Shown piece by piece: positions 1-7,649 of a DNA stretch of 64,000 bases. How positions within the stretch are numbered: the stretch's first letter is position 1; each line of letters begins with the position of its first letter. The DNA is taken from NCBI GenBank assembly GCA_025964675.1, contig JAOPYI010000074.1, positions 62,001 through 126,000 on the forward strand. Direction: 5' to 3'. Made by a program: the position numbers and the translations under genes. Source of the stretch: Sphaerisporangium sp. Lineage in GTDB: Bacteria > Actinomycetota > Actinomycetes > Streptosporangiales > Streptosporangiaceae. A model generated the notes under the pieces. It was given only the letters and a program-made list of their open reading frames with translations, ran no database searches and was not told where the DNA came from.

Positions 1-1062
1 TGGGTGCAGATGTTCGCCGACACCCTGGCCACACCGGTGAAGGTGAGTAACGTGCGGGAGGCCGGCGCGCTCGGATCGGCCATGCTCGCCGGTATCGCCG
101 TGGGCGTCTACTCCGACCTCCCGGATGCCGCGGCGGCGATCGTCGCGGAACCGGTCGTCCGCGAGCCGACACCCGCCGGTGTGGCACGCCAGGAGGACAA
201 CTACCGGCGCTACCAACGCGTCATCGAGGCGATGACGACCGTGTGGACCGGATCTCGGGGCGACCCGATGACATGGATCGGCACCAGTTGGAAGATGAAC
301 AAGACGCTGGCCGAGGCGCGCGCGTTCGTCGACGGGATGGTGGCCGCGCGCAGCGTGCTCCGCGGCGTCCAGACCTTCGTCATCCCGCCGCACACCGCGA
401 TCGCGGCCGTACGCGAGCGCCTGCCCTGCGACGTGCCCGTCATCGTCGGCGCCCAGAACGCCCACTGGGAACCCGGCGGTGCCTACACGGGCGAGGTCTC
501 GATGGGGATGGTCGCCGACGCCGGCGCGACACTCGTCGAGATCGGTCACTGGGAGCGCCGGGCGTACTTCGGCGAGACCGACGACACCGTCGCGCTCAAG
601 GTCGAAGCCGCGGTCGCGGCGGGTCTCACTCCCCTGCTGTGCGTCGGCGAACCGGCCAGGGTGCGCTCCGCCGGAGGGGAGATCGACTGGATCGCCGCCC
701 AGGTGAGCCGCGGGCTCGCCAGACTCGCCGCGCAAGACTTGCACAAGGTCGTCATCGCGTACGAGCCCGTCTGGGCGATCGGCGACCTCGGCCGCGAGGC
801 CCTGCCGCACGAGATCGCGCCCGTCATGGCGATGCTGTCCGCTCGTTTGGGGCCGGATGGGGACACCCGTAGTAGGGTCGCGGCAGTTCTCTACGGCGGG
901 AGCGTCAACCGGCTCAACGCCGCGGCATTGCTCGACGTGCCGGGAACCGACGGCCTGTTCATCGGCCGGGCGGCCTGGCAGGTGGCGGACTTTCTCGCAT
1001 TGGTTTCCATCGGCGCCCGCGCCGGATCTGGTAGGAGGCGAGATGATGGAGCCGCCCGCTGA
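1..1062 (+). CDS. FGGY carbohydrate kinase C-terminus fused in frame to a TpiA-like isomerase (5' partial)
   Basis: The reading frame enters from before the window and runs without a stop through two domains. The first ~80 residues are the C-terminal tail of an FGGY kinase (E-x-GALGSAMLAG, then V-G-V-Y-x-D-L). From Met codon 268-270 the rest is a complete triosephosphate-isomerase fold: GTSWKMN at its start, catalytic His in IGHWERR, catalytic Glu in YEPVWAIG, phosphate loop YGGSVN and IGRAAW. The GHWERR and GRAAW variants resemble L-erythrulose-1-phosphate isomerases (EryH/LerI) rather than glycolytic TpiA, and a kinase neighbour fits tetritol catabolism. A GGGG 7 nt before the 268 ATG could allow separate translation of the isomerase, so this may be a true fusion or two cistrons whose stop codon was lost. 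Domain calls are firm; substrate is inference. Confidence 0.8.
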   Translation, partial: WVQMFADTLATPVKVSNVREAGALGSAMLAGIAVGVYSDLPDAAAAIVAEPVVREPTPAGVARQEDNYRRYQRVIEAMTTVWTGSRGDPMTWIGTSWKMNKTLAEARAFVDGMVAARSVLRGVQTFVIPPHTAIAAVRERLPCDVPVIVGAQNAHWEPGGAYTGEVSMGMVADAGATLVEIGHWERRAYFGETDDTVALKVEAAVAAGLTPLLCVGEPARVRSAGGEIDWIAAQVSRGLARLAAQDLHKVVIAYEPVWAIGDLGREALPHEIAPVMAMLSARLGPDGDTRSRVAAVLYGGSVNRLNAAALLDVPGTDGLFIGRAAWQVADFLALVSIGARAGSGRRRDDGAAR

Positions 1063-1849
1063 GGGCCGCCTGTCGCGGCAGCGAGCACGTCAACGCGCTA
1101 TCGCCGCGGACGTGATGGCGGACGGCTCGGTCCGCATCGACGCGCTCGCGGAGAAGCACGGCATCAGCCTGATGACCGCCCACCGCGACCTCGACGCGCT
1201 CGTCGCCCGGGGCATCGTCCGCAAGACCCGGGGCTTGGTCACCGCCCTGCCGTCCAGCCTCGTCGAGGCCAGTGACCTCTTCCGTCGTGGGCAGCAGCAC
1301 AGCGAGAAGGCCGCCCTCGCCCGAGCCGCCTGCGCGTGGATCGAGCCGGGACACGCCGTCATCCTCGACGACTCGACGACCACCCTGAATCTCGTACCGT
1401 TGATCACCGACAAGGTGCCGCTGACAGTGATCACGAACTTCCTCCCGATCATCGAGGACCTGAGCGGCGAACCGGCACTCACCTTGATCGCACTCGGTGG
1501 CCAGTTCCATCCCTGGGCGAACTCGTTCATGGGCCACATGACCGTCGCCGCGATCCGCGATATTCGCGCCGACATCGTGATCATGTCCACCTCGGCCATC
1601 ACCGACGACATCTGTTTCCACCAGACCCAGGAGACGGTGGACACCAAACGCGCCATGTTCGAGTCGGCGGCCATCCGCCTGCTGATCGTCGACCACACGA
1701 AGTTCGAGCGCCGGGCCCTTCACGCCCTCGCCCCGCTGACCGACTTCGACCACGTCATAGTGGACTGGCGAACCCGTGCGGAGCATGTGGACCGGCTGAA
1801 ACGCCAGGGAATAGGCGTCACCGTAGCCCCGTCGGCACGCGCGCGTTAG
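1043..1849 (+). CDS. DeoR/GlpR-family transcriptional regulator
   Basis: This 268-residue protein has an N-terminal winged helix (residues ~10-65, with the family signature ISLMTAHRDLDALVARGIV) and a DeoR sugar-phosphate sensor domain (ILDDSTTT...LIALGGQF...DIVIMSTSAI...VDHTKFERRAL). It overlaps the isomerase stop by 20 nt and is preceded by AGGAGG at 1033-1038; a second ATG at 1046 has better spacing and may be the true start. DeoR proteins usually repress the neighbouring sugar operon and are released by a phosphorylated sugar, so it probably controls the kinase-isomerase gene upstream. That role is inferred from position. Confidence 0.88.
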   Translation: MMEPPAEGRLSRQRARQRAIAADVMADGSVRIDALAEKHGISLMTAHRDLDALVARGIVRKTRGLVTALPSSLVEASDLFRRGQQHSEKAALARAACAWIEPGHAVILDDSTTTLNLVPLITDKVPLTVITNFLPIIEDLSGEPALTLIALGGQFHPWANSFMGHMTVAAIRDIRADIVIMSTSAITDDICFHQTQETVDTKRAMFESAAIRLLIVDHTKFERRALHALAPLTDFDHVIVDWRTRAEHVDRLKRQGIGVTVAPSARAR

Positions 1850-1899
1850 CGCTGCTCTCCTGACCGCGGCCACCCGTGACTAAGGAGAGGCGAACGTCC

Positions 1900-2019
1900 T
1901 CACTGTGGGCGCGCCAGGCGGGTACGGCCGAGCCCGGACACCGCAAGGTTTTCCACGTACACCGCTTGGTTGTCGCGGATGATCCGCGTGGAGAACTTGT
2001 GTGCCCAGTCGCGGCGCGT
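1900..2019 (-). pseudogene. IS200/IS605 TnpB internal fragment
   Basis: About 37 codons on the minus strand read RRDWAHKFSTRIIRDNQ and then YVENLAVSGLGRTRLAR before a stop. This is the conserved core of TnpB (the STRxxRxNQ helix and the RuvC-II V-x-x-E-x-L motif). No start, zinc finger or remaining RuvC motifs are present. The fragment ends where similarity to a GH92 leader begins, so it is a junction scar from an IS605-type event, not a gene. Confidence 0.6.
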
Positions 2020-2049
2020 GGGCCTGGGTTGGGGACGGGGACCGGGTCG

Positions 2050-2150
2050 GTCGCGAAGGCTGTCGCGGGCGCCGAAAAGAGCGACACGCGGCTGTGCAGG
2101 AGGCCAGAATCAGAAGAAGACGTCGTCGAGGGGGCGGCGGCGTTTCATTC
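2050..2150 (-). pseudogene. Remnant of a GH92-type signal peptide
   Basis: Minus-strand frames here contain RRRLLLILASCTAA and, after a frameshift, SLFSAPATAFATDPVPVPNP. These match the signal peptide and linker of the large GH92 protein starting at 12464. The would-be start codon is altered (the first residues read NETPPPP instead of MKRPRPP) and no mannosidase domain follows, so it is non-functional. Confidence 0.7.
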
Positions 2151-2520
2151 AAATCTCCTTGAAGGTGGAGACTGACGCCTCCACGAGTACCTTCCGTGGG
2201 TCGCCCTGTGGCGGTCTCGAAGGCGTCAACGGGGGTCTCGGCAGGCGGCGGCAGCACGAAACGGGTCCGCCTGCCTGTGGGTCGCTAGCTGCAGGGGACG
2301 CGGATCACTCAGCCGTCGGTCGTGAGGTGATCAAGCGTGTAGTCGAGTGGCCCCGGCGAAGCGCCGGTGGCAGGACTTCGCCTTCAAGCGCTGCCACTGT
2401 GCAGGGCCGCAATTCCGCCGGATGCCGTCGGCACCGGCCAGCCGGAACCGGCGGACAGACGGGGGGAGTCGAGCGCGAGGACGGCAGGGTTGCCCATCAT
2501 GTCAGCCGGGAAAGGTCGAT

Positions 2521-2546
2521 GACAAAGTTGTCCTGACAACATTGTC
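2521..2546 (-). promoter_or_regulatory. Degenerate tandem operator (vestigial)
   Basis: GACAAAGTTGTC (2521-2532) and GACAACATTGTC (2535-2546) are the same two 12 bp palindromes, at the same 14 bp spacing, as in front of the intact gene at 12464; each has one central mismatch. A TTGACA on the minus strand lies at 2579-2584. With no gene left to control it is probably relict, though it could still titrate the repressor. Confidence 0.6.
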
Positions 2547-2599
2547 AAACCTGATCTGGTACGAAACCACCACTACCGTGTCAAGAGATCAATTCGTAT

Positions 2600-3091
2600 T
2601 CAGGGCCGGAGCGGCTTCGCGTAACAGCGGCTGCGTACCTCGAAGCGGTAGTGACCGAACCTGGCGCACGGTTCGTAGCCGTCGGAGGTGTACAGCGCGA
2701 TCGCTTCAGGCTGTTCGGTACCGGTCTCCAGAACCATCCGCATCCGCCCCGCGGAACGGGCGTCGTCCTCCAGAGCGGCCAGGATGCGACGCGCGAGGCC
2801 GCGGCGACGAGCCTCGTCGACCACGAACATCCGCTTGATCTCGGCGTCGCCGTCCGAATTGCCCAGCTCATTCGCGTCCTGGGCGCGCCAGCCGCCGGTA
2901 GCGAGCGGGGTGCCGTTCTCGTCGTACGCGATGAGGTACAGGCCACGTGGCGGCTCGAACATGGCCGGCTCCAGTGGCGTCGTATCGCCTTCGCTCTGAT
3001 AGCGCTCGGCGTATTCACGCTGTACCAGGTCGTTGAGCTTGACCGCGTCCGGGTGATCAAAGGAAACACGGCGAAGTTCCACCGCTGACAC
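2600..3091 (-). CDS. GNAT-family N-acetyltransferase
   Basis: This is a protein of ~163 residues with a GNAT fold. The acetyl-CoA loop is seen as V-D-E-A-R-R-R-G-L-A-R-R, preceded by the strand EIKRMFV and followed by a C-terminal ALYTSDGYEP segment. I chose the GTG at 3091; another GTG at 3082 has better spacing to AAAGG, so the first three residues are uncertain. It ends 5 nt from the decayed GH92 duplicate. Acceptor unknown. Confidence 0.8.
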   Translation of the reverse strand: MSAVELRRVSFDHPDAVKLNDLVQREYAERYQSEGDTTPLEPAMFEPPRGLYLIAYDENGTPLATGGWRAQDANELGNSDGDAEIKRMFVVDEARRRGLARRILAALEDDARSAGRMRMVLETGTEQPEAIALYTSDGYEPCARFGHYRFEVRSRCYAKPLRP

Positions 3092-3222
3092 GCCTTTCTC
3101 TGGAGCAGTTATCACGCTCACGGATGATATCGCTCTGGGGAATACCATTCGGCCGGCGCACATCGCCGTGCCCGCTGGACGTGCCACCACGGAGCCGCCC
3201 ACCGCGGCATCGTTAGTGGTGG

Positions 3223-3612
3223 ATGTCTGGAGTCAGCGAACAAAAAAGAGGGCCTGGGGGCGAGGACAATGCCGGCGCTGGCGGGGCGGAGGTGGCCGGT
3301 CAGGTCGGCGAGTTGGATGTCATGCGGGGACAGCTTGACTACCTGCTGGAGGTGGCCCAGCGACCCACCGTCTCCATACAGGTTGTCGATCCCGGATGCC
3401 TTCCAGGCATGGCGGGAGCTTTCATGATCGCTGAGCTTCCGAATGGTCAGCCGGACACCATTCACGCGGACTCGCCAGTCCAGGGGCAGATCACGAACGA
3501 CCGTGAATTCGTTATTTCCATCCGAAAGCGATATGAAGCGATACGACTATGGGCCTATCCTGAGCGTGTATCCCTCAAAATGATCGAGGAAGTGAAGCGG
3601 GAATGGACCTGA
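3223..3612 (+). CDS. Truncated DUF5753 regulator (HTH domain missing)
   Basis: The 129 residues match only the C-terminal DUF5753 half of the XRE/DUF5753 regulators common in actinomycetes (VMRGQLDYLLEVA, then SIQVVDPG, and W-A-Y-P-E-R near the end). Full members are ~280 residues with an N-terminal helix-turn-helix; here the first ~30 residues are low-complexity Gly/Ala/Glu and no HTH is present upstream. It overlaps the following DUF397 gene by 10 nt, the usual pairing. It may be a pseudogene or a DNA-binding-deficient remnant. Confidence 0.65.
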   Translation: MSGVSEQKRGPGGEDNAGAGGAEVAGQVGELDVMRGQLDYLLEVAQRPTVSIQVVDPGCLPGMAGAFMIAELPNGQPDTIHADSPVQGQITNDREFVISIRKRYEAIRLWAYPERVSLKMIEEVKREWT

Positions 3613-3809
3613 GCGCCGCCGCGTGGCGGAAGTCGTCAAAGTCTTCGGACAACGGCGGGCAGTGCGTCGAGGTGGCCGCCAACCTGCCCGGGGCGGTCGC
3701 GGTCCGCGACAGCAAGAACCCCAGCGGACCCAAGCTCCTCTTTGCCCCAGGCGCGTGGCGAACCTTCATCGGCAGCGTCAAGACTGGAGACCTCGATCAC
3801 CCAGCCTGA
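3603..3809 (+). CDS. DUF397 domain small protein
   Basis: This 68-residue protein is a complete DUF397 domain: W-R-K-S-S-x-S near the N-terminus, the G-G-Q-C-V-E-V-A core, V-A-V-R-D-S-K-N-P and a closing W-R-T-F. DUF397 proteins are partners of XRE/DUF5753 regulators in actinomycetes; some pairs influence development or secondary metabolism. Here the regulator is truncated, so the pair is probably inactive or acts with another regulator. Confidence 0.8.
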   Translation: MDLSAAAWRKSSKSSDNGGQCVEVAANLPGAVAVRDSKNPSGPKLLFAPGAWRTFIGSVKTGDLDHPA

Positions 3810-3898
3810 TTGCCAGGTTCCGCCCGTCGCAGCCGGCCCAGCAGGTCAGCCATGGCGTACGGACCGCGGCTGCCCGGTTTGGCCGGTGCGCAGCTTGC

Positions 3899-4540
3899 CT
3901 ACAGTTGTGTGCGGGCCTCCTCGACCTCGCGCATGATGCTCTGGGCGCCGCTGGTCTCGGCGATCGTGCCCGCCTCTTCGATCAGTGCCAGCGCGTCGTC
4001 ACGGCGATCCTGTCCGGCGGCGATGTAGGCCAGTCCGACCAGATTCGCGGCTACGCCAGGCATGAACCCGAGCTCCCGGCGAATCCGCGTCGACTCCTCC
4101 AACCGCTCCCGCGCCGCGTCCAGCCGGCCCGCGACATGCTCGGCGATGCCCAGGTGCCGGAGCGCGTAGGAGATCGTCAGCTTGTCGCCGGCCTTCGTCG
4201 CGAGCTCGCAGGACCGTTCGAGGACGGGAACCGCGAGGTCGTTGTCATGCCGGACGACCTGGTGGAAGATGCCGACCCAGAACAGCGACTCCGCCTCACC
4301 ACGCACGTCGCCGAGCACCTGGTAGAGCTGCGCCGCACGCTCGAACAACGCCAGCTCGTCCGGGTCCTCGTTTCGCTGCTCAAGGAATCGACCGTGAATG
4401 ACCCGGCCACGGGCCAGGGCCAGATCTGCCTCGACCGCGTCAAGCTCCCGCTCGGCGATGGCCAGCGCGCCGGCATCGCCATCGAAGATCGAGCGTTCGT
4501 AGAGCAGCCTGGCCCGTTCGATTCGTTCGTCCACGCTCAT
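3899..4540 (-). CDS. Tetratricopeptide-repeat protein
   Basis: This is a 213-residue soluble helical protein with about four TPR-like helix pairs, for example A-E-S-L-F-W-V-G-I-F-H-Q-V, ISYALRHLGIAEHVAG and GVAANLVGLAYIAAG. There is no signal peptide, membrane helix or catalytic motif. Start at the ATG of MSVDERIERA, preceded by a G-rich stretch. Such proteins act as protein-protein scaffolds; partner unknown. It sits alone between the DUF397 gene and the first GH92 gene. Confidence 0.7.
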   Translation of the reverse strand: MSVDERIERARLLYERSIFDGDAGALAIAERELDAVEADLALARGRVIHGRFLEQRNEDPDELALFERAAQLYQVLGDVRGEAESLFWVGIFHQVVRHDNDLAVPVLERSCELATKAGDKLTISYALRHLGIAEHVAGRLDAARERLEESTRIRRELGFMPGVAANLVGLAYIAAGQDRRDDALALIEEAGTIAETSGAQSIMREVEEARTQL

Positions 4541-4645
4541 CGTCGCCCCGCCTACCCCGCATTCGTGCGCCGCGCCGAACGTTACACGCCGGCCCAGCAC
4601 GGATCCATCGCCCACATCGATCGAACAGCGTCTTGACGGCGCGTC

Positions 4646-4683
4646 CTGTGACGGATTGGGCCAGACGACCCAATCCGTCACAG
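4646..4683 (-). terminator. Terminator of the first GH92 gene
   Basis: A 15 bp perfect stem (CTGTGACGGATTGGG and its complement) with an 8 nt loop lies 66 nt past the stop of the GH92 gene. It could also insulate the divergent TPR gene start. Confidence 0.7.
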
Positions 4684-4748
4684 CGTTCCACGGGAGCGGC
4701 TCGCGCGCGATCTTCCCACTCCCACGTCACGGATAATGGCGTTCCTGG

Positions 4749-7427
4749 TTATCCCGGCGTGTTGTTCACGGTGATCTTCTCAGTGATCGTGCTCTTGTGT
4801 CCGGCGTTGTCTGTCGCCGTCGCGAGCAGCGTGTGCACGCCGTTCGTCAGCGCCGTGGTGTCGAGGTTGAACGTCTGCGTTCCCGCTGTCGGCTGCCGCA
4901 TGTCCTGCAGTCCGGCCGCGTCGATCCGCAGATTGTAGGCCTTCAGTCCCCGGCCGGCGAGAGACACCGTCACCGGCACCGTGCCGGTCACTGTGGCGTC
5001 CTTGACGGGGGCGACGAAGGCGAGTTGCGGCACCGAGGGGGCGGGAGCCTGCCCCGTACCGACCACGGCAGGCGGCTGGTTCGCCGCACCGACGCCCCAG
5101 CCCGTGGTGGTCGGATCGGTTGTGAGGGTGAAGGTCACCTTGTCGGTCCTCGTCAGATCGTTGTGCGACATCCAGCTCTTGGCGGTCTTCGCGCCGTCGA
5201 CGCGCATGGTGTCGATGTACTGCAAGGTGTTCGACGCCGCACCTGGCGCACTGATGGCAATCTTGTGACCGTCGGGCTGGGTGATCACGATCTTCGGGAA
5301 CATCGGGGCAGAGAAGATGTAGTTGCCGGAACCGGCCTGTGCCTCGAAGAAGCCCATCATCTCGAATGCCACCAGCGCGGACGTCGCCCCAAGGTCATCG
5401 TTGCCGGGCAGGCCCTTGTAGTCATCGGTGTAGAGCACCCGCTGGGCGCGGGCCACCGCGGACGTCTTCCAGGGGCTGTTCGTCCAGGCGTACATCCAGG
5501 GCGAGTGGAAGTCGGGCTCGTTGTTAGGGTTGAACTCGAAGCGGCCGTGGTAGTCGAACGCTCCGGTCACCCAGTTCTGCTGAGCAGCGTTGGTGAGGTC
5601 GGCCTGGATGGCCGGCATGGCGAAGAAGGTGTCCAGGCGCCCTTCGGCCCGGTCGGCGCCCCCCATCAAGCCGAACAGCGTCTGCGGGTCCTGCTGGCCG
5701 AGCCACTGGTACTGCCAGGCGGTGCCTTCCTTGAACCCTGGCCCGCTTTCTGGGGCGGTGGTCGGGACGAAGCTGCCGTCGTCGGCTCGCACCTGGGGGA
5801 ACCCGGTGAAGCCCTTGGAGCTGATGTCGGGGTTCCAGATGTGCTGGAACTCGTCGCAGCGGGGCCGCAGGACGTTGGCCTCGGCGATCCGGTCGAGTCC
5901 GATGGCCATGGTGCCGAGCGCGCAGTCCGCGAACGAGTACTCCAGCCCGATCGAGGCGGCTTCGTTCTTGCTCCGCTCGTACGGGATGTAGCCCTTGCTC
6001 AGATACTGCGGGTTGAATTCTCGGGCCTTGATGTTCGTCGCTGGTGGCGGGGTTCCGTTGACGTTCTGCCACAGGGCGTCGAACAGCTGGTTGGCCAGCT
6101 TGTCGTCGAGGAGGCCGCGGGTGTACATGGTTACGACGAACGGTGTCACGGGATCGCCGCTGGTGGCGTTGGTCTCGGCTTGGCCCAGGGACCATCGCGG
6201 CACCCAGCCGCCCTGCTGATAGATGTCGAGGATCGTCTGCGCCATATCCTTCGCGCGATCCGGTGCGATCAGCGCAACCATCTGGTTCTGCGATCGGTAG
6301 GTGTCCCACATCGAGAACATCTGGTAGTAGTGGTGCCCCGGTTCGACCTTGTGCGTCTTGCGGTCGAAGCCCTGATAGGTACCATCCACGTCCTCGGCCA
6401 CGGACGGGTGCAGCAGGCTGTGGTACATCGCGGTGTAGAACGTGCGCAGGTCGGTGTAGGAGTCGCTGGCGACCTGCACGCTCGACAACTGCTTGCGCCA
6501 GGCCGCTTGTGCCTTGTCGCGGACCTTGTCGAAGGTCTTCAACTTGCCGTGGTCGCCGGTGGACATCTCCGTCACCCGGTTCAGTTCGGCGCCCGCGATC
6601 GAGGTGTAGGAGACGCCGGAGTTCGTGACCAGCGGCTCGGTCAAGTTGGCGGCCAGCGAGATCACGGCTCCGCCGCTCGCCTCGGTGCGTCCAGCCACCG
6701 GCACCTTCTGGCCCCGGTCCCAGGTGGCGATGCCGGTGATCGGCGCGGAGAGCGCCATGCTGAAGTACAGGGTGTAGCGGCTCGGCCGACCGGAGCCGCA
6801 GAAGGATCCGCTGGTGACGTAGCCCTGGATCTTGTCGCCGACCACTTGCACATGGCTGTCGAACGTCTGACCCCACACGTCGGTGACGTTGACGATCAGC
6901 CGCGGTTGCGCGGTGTTCGACGGGTAGGTGAAGCGGTCGACGCCGACACGGGTTGTGGCCGTCAGTTCGGAACGGATGTTGTACTTGCTCAGGGTGACCC
7001 CGTAGTAACCCGGCTCCACGACCTCGGTGCTGTGGCTGTACGGAGATGCTGTGCCGTTGATGGATGAGTCGGTCAAGTCTCCGACCGACGGGATCACCCG
7101 TATCCAGCTACCGGCGGGGCATCCGATGCCGGAGAGGTGAACCTGGCTGAATCCGACGATGTTCTGGGCGTCGTAGTTGTAGCTGGCGTTGCCGACGTTG
7201 GTGTCCGGGCTGTTCTGCACCATGCCGAATGGCAACGCGGCACCGGGGAACGTCGTGCCGGAGGTCTGGTTTCCCACTTGGGGGTTGACGTAGACAGTGG
7301 GATCGTCCACCAGGGACGGAACGCCTGCCAAGGGAACGGGGCTGGCAGCAGCGGGGGCCGTCGCCGCGCCTGCGAGTACTACCGAAATGAGCAGACTCAG
7401 AGTGAGTTGTCGGCGTCTTCGATTCAT
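4749..7427 (-). CDS. Secreted GH92 alpha-mannosidase with C-terminal Ig-like domain
   Basis: This 892-residue exoprotein has a Sec signal peptide (residues 1-~28). It then has the GH92 N-domain (YVNPQVGNQTSGTTFPG, LPFGMVQNSPDT), the (alpha/alpha)6 catalytic domain and a ~95-residue Ig-like module at the end (V-P-V-T-V-S-L-A-G-R-G-L). Family landmarks are I-G-L-E-Y-S-F-A-D with the likely general-acid Glu, NEPDFHSPWMYAW, and GNDDLGATSA carrying the likely catalytic Asp. GH92 enzymes are calcium-dependent inverting exo-alpha-mannosidases on N-glycans or mannans. GAAGAGG lies 9 nt before the ATG. A promoter and 20 bp palindromic operator lie directly upstream, so expression is probably repressed until substrate appears. 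Confidence 0.92.
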   Translation of the reverse strand: MNRRRRQLTLSLLISVVLAGAATAPAAASPVPLAGVPSLVDDPTVYVNPQVGNQTSGTTFPGAALPFGMVQNSPDTNVGNASYNYDAQNIVGFSQVHLSGIGCPAGSWIRVIPSVGDLTDSSINGTASPYSHSTEVVEPGYYGVTLSKYNIRSELTATTRVGVDRFTYPSNTAQPRLIVNVTDVWGQTFDSHVQVVGDKIQGYVTSGSFCGSGRPSRYTLYFSMALSAPITGIATWDRGQKVPVAGRTEASGGAVISLAANLTEPLVTNSGVSYTSIAGAELNRVTEMSTGDHGKLKTFDKVRDKAQAAWRKQLSSVQVASDSYTDLRTFYTAMYHSLLHPSVAEDVDGTYQGFDRKTHKVEPGHHYYQMFSMWDTYRSQNQMVALIAPDRAKDMAQTILDIYQQGGWVPRWSLGQAETNATSGDPVTPFVVTMYTRGLLDDKLANQLFDALWQNVNGTPPPATNIKAREFNPQYLSKGYIPYERSKNEAASIGLEYSFADCALGTMAIGLDRIAEANVLRPRCDEFQHIWNPDISSKGFTGFPQVRADDGSFVPTTAPESGPGFKEGTAWQYQWLGQQDPQTLFGLMGGADRAEGRLDTFFAMPAIQADLTNAAQQNWVTGAFDYHGRFEFNPNNEPDFHSPWMYAWTNSPWKTSAVARAQRVLYTDDYKGLPGNDDLGATSALVAFEMMGFFEAQAGSGNYIFSAPMFPKIVITQPDGHKIAISAPGAASNTLQYIDTMRVDGAKTAKSWMSHNDLTRTDKVTFTLTTDPTTTGWGVGAANQPPAVVGTGQAPAPSVPQLAFVAPVKDATVTGTVPVTVSLAGRGLKAYNLRIDAAGLQDMRQPTAGTQTFNLDTTALTNGVHTLLATATDNAGHKSTITEKITVNNTPG

Positions 7428-7461
7428 CCGGTCATACCTCTTCTATCGGGGGGCCGGCCTT

Positions 7462-7481
7462 GCCTGACAACGTTGTCAGGC
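7462..7481 (-). promoter_or_regulatory. 20 bp perfect palindromic operator of the first GH92 gene
   Basis: The site reads GCCTGACAACGTTGTCAGGC, a perfect dyad with a central CG as in LacI-family operators. It lies ~15 nt downstream of the -10 box and 34 nt before the ATG, so a bound repressor would block initiation or clearance. The core GACAACGTTGTC recurs twice before the second GH92 gene. Confidence 0.8.
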
Positions 7482-7495
7482 TCACGCGGCTTTAC

Positions 7496-7524
7496 TTCCT
7501 AGTCGCATACCAACCCTGTGTCAA
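7496..7524 (-). promoter_or_regulatory. Promoter of the first GH92 gene
   Basis: On the minus strand, TTGACA (7519-7524) is followed after exactly 17 nt by TAGGAA (7496-7501). This fits the actinobacterial housekeeping sigma consensus. The start of transcription would fall near 7489, just before the operator. Confidence 0.75.
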
Positions 7525-7586
7525 CCGGGTGTCCGATGTGATCCAATCGAGATCCTCGCCAGCGAGGGCGTGTCCGCCTTGAGAAC

Positions 7587-7615
7587 GGCCGGCGTCCTCA
7601 GCGAGGACGCCGGCC
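7587..7615 (-). terminator. Terminator of the large GH92 gene
   Basis: A perfect 13 bp stem (GGCCGGCGTCCTC and complement) with a 3 nt loop lies 34 nt after the stop codon of the large GH92 gene and upstream of the next gene's promoter, so the two mannosidase genes are separate transcription units. Confidence 0.75.
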
Positions 7616-7649
7616 TGAAAGAACCTGCACCGGGGCAGGACCGTCTGGT

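Larger units (their letters stand above)
2021..2594 (-). repeat. Decayed duplicate of the GH92 promoter, leader and signal-peptide region (copy A)
   Basis: This stretch aligns with 12335-12749 over its length. Shared parts are the signal peptide and Pro-rich start (frameshifted here), the leader with a GTGGAG/CTCCAC hairpin and the RBS region, two operator-like palindromes and the TTGACA element. Copy A differs by ~170 bases inserted at 2347-2519, flanked by GTCGA on both sides, and by loss of everything after the first ~40 codons, where a TnpB fragment takes over. It is the stump of a third GH92-type gene. Nothing recognisable is coded in the insert. Confidence 0.75.

Noticed and set aside
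2347-2519. Insert in the decayed GH92 leader considered as a MITE
   Set aside because: It has 5 nt GTCGA flanks but no terminal inverted repeats I can see, so it is left unassigned.
4797-7067. Long open frame opposite the first GH92 gene
   Set aside because: Shadow of the GH92 codons; no motifs, and the minus strand is clearly coding.
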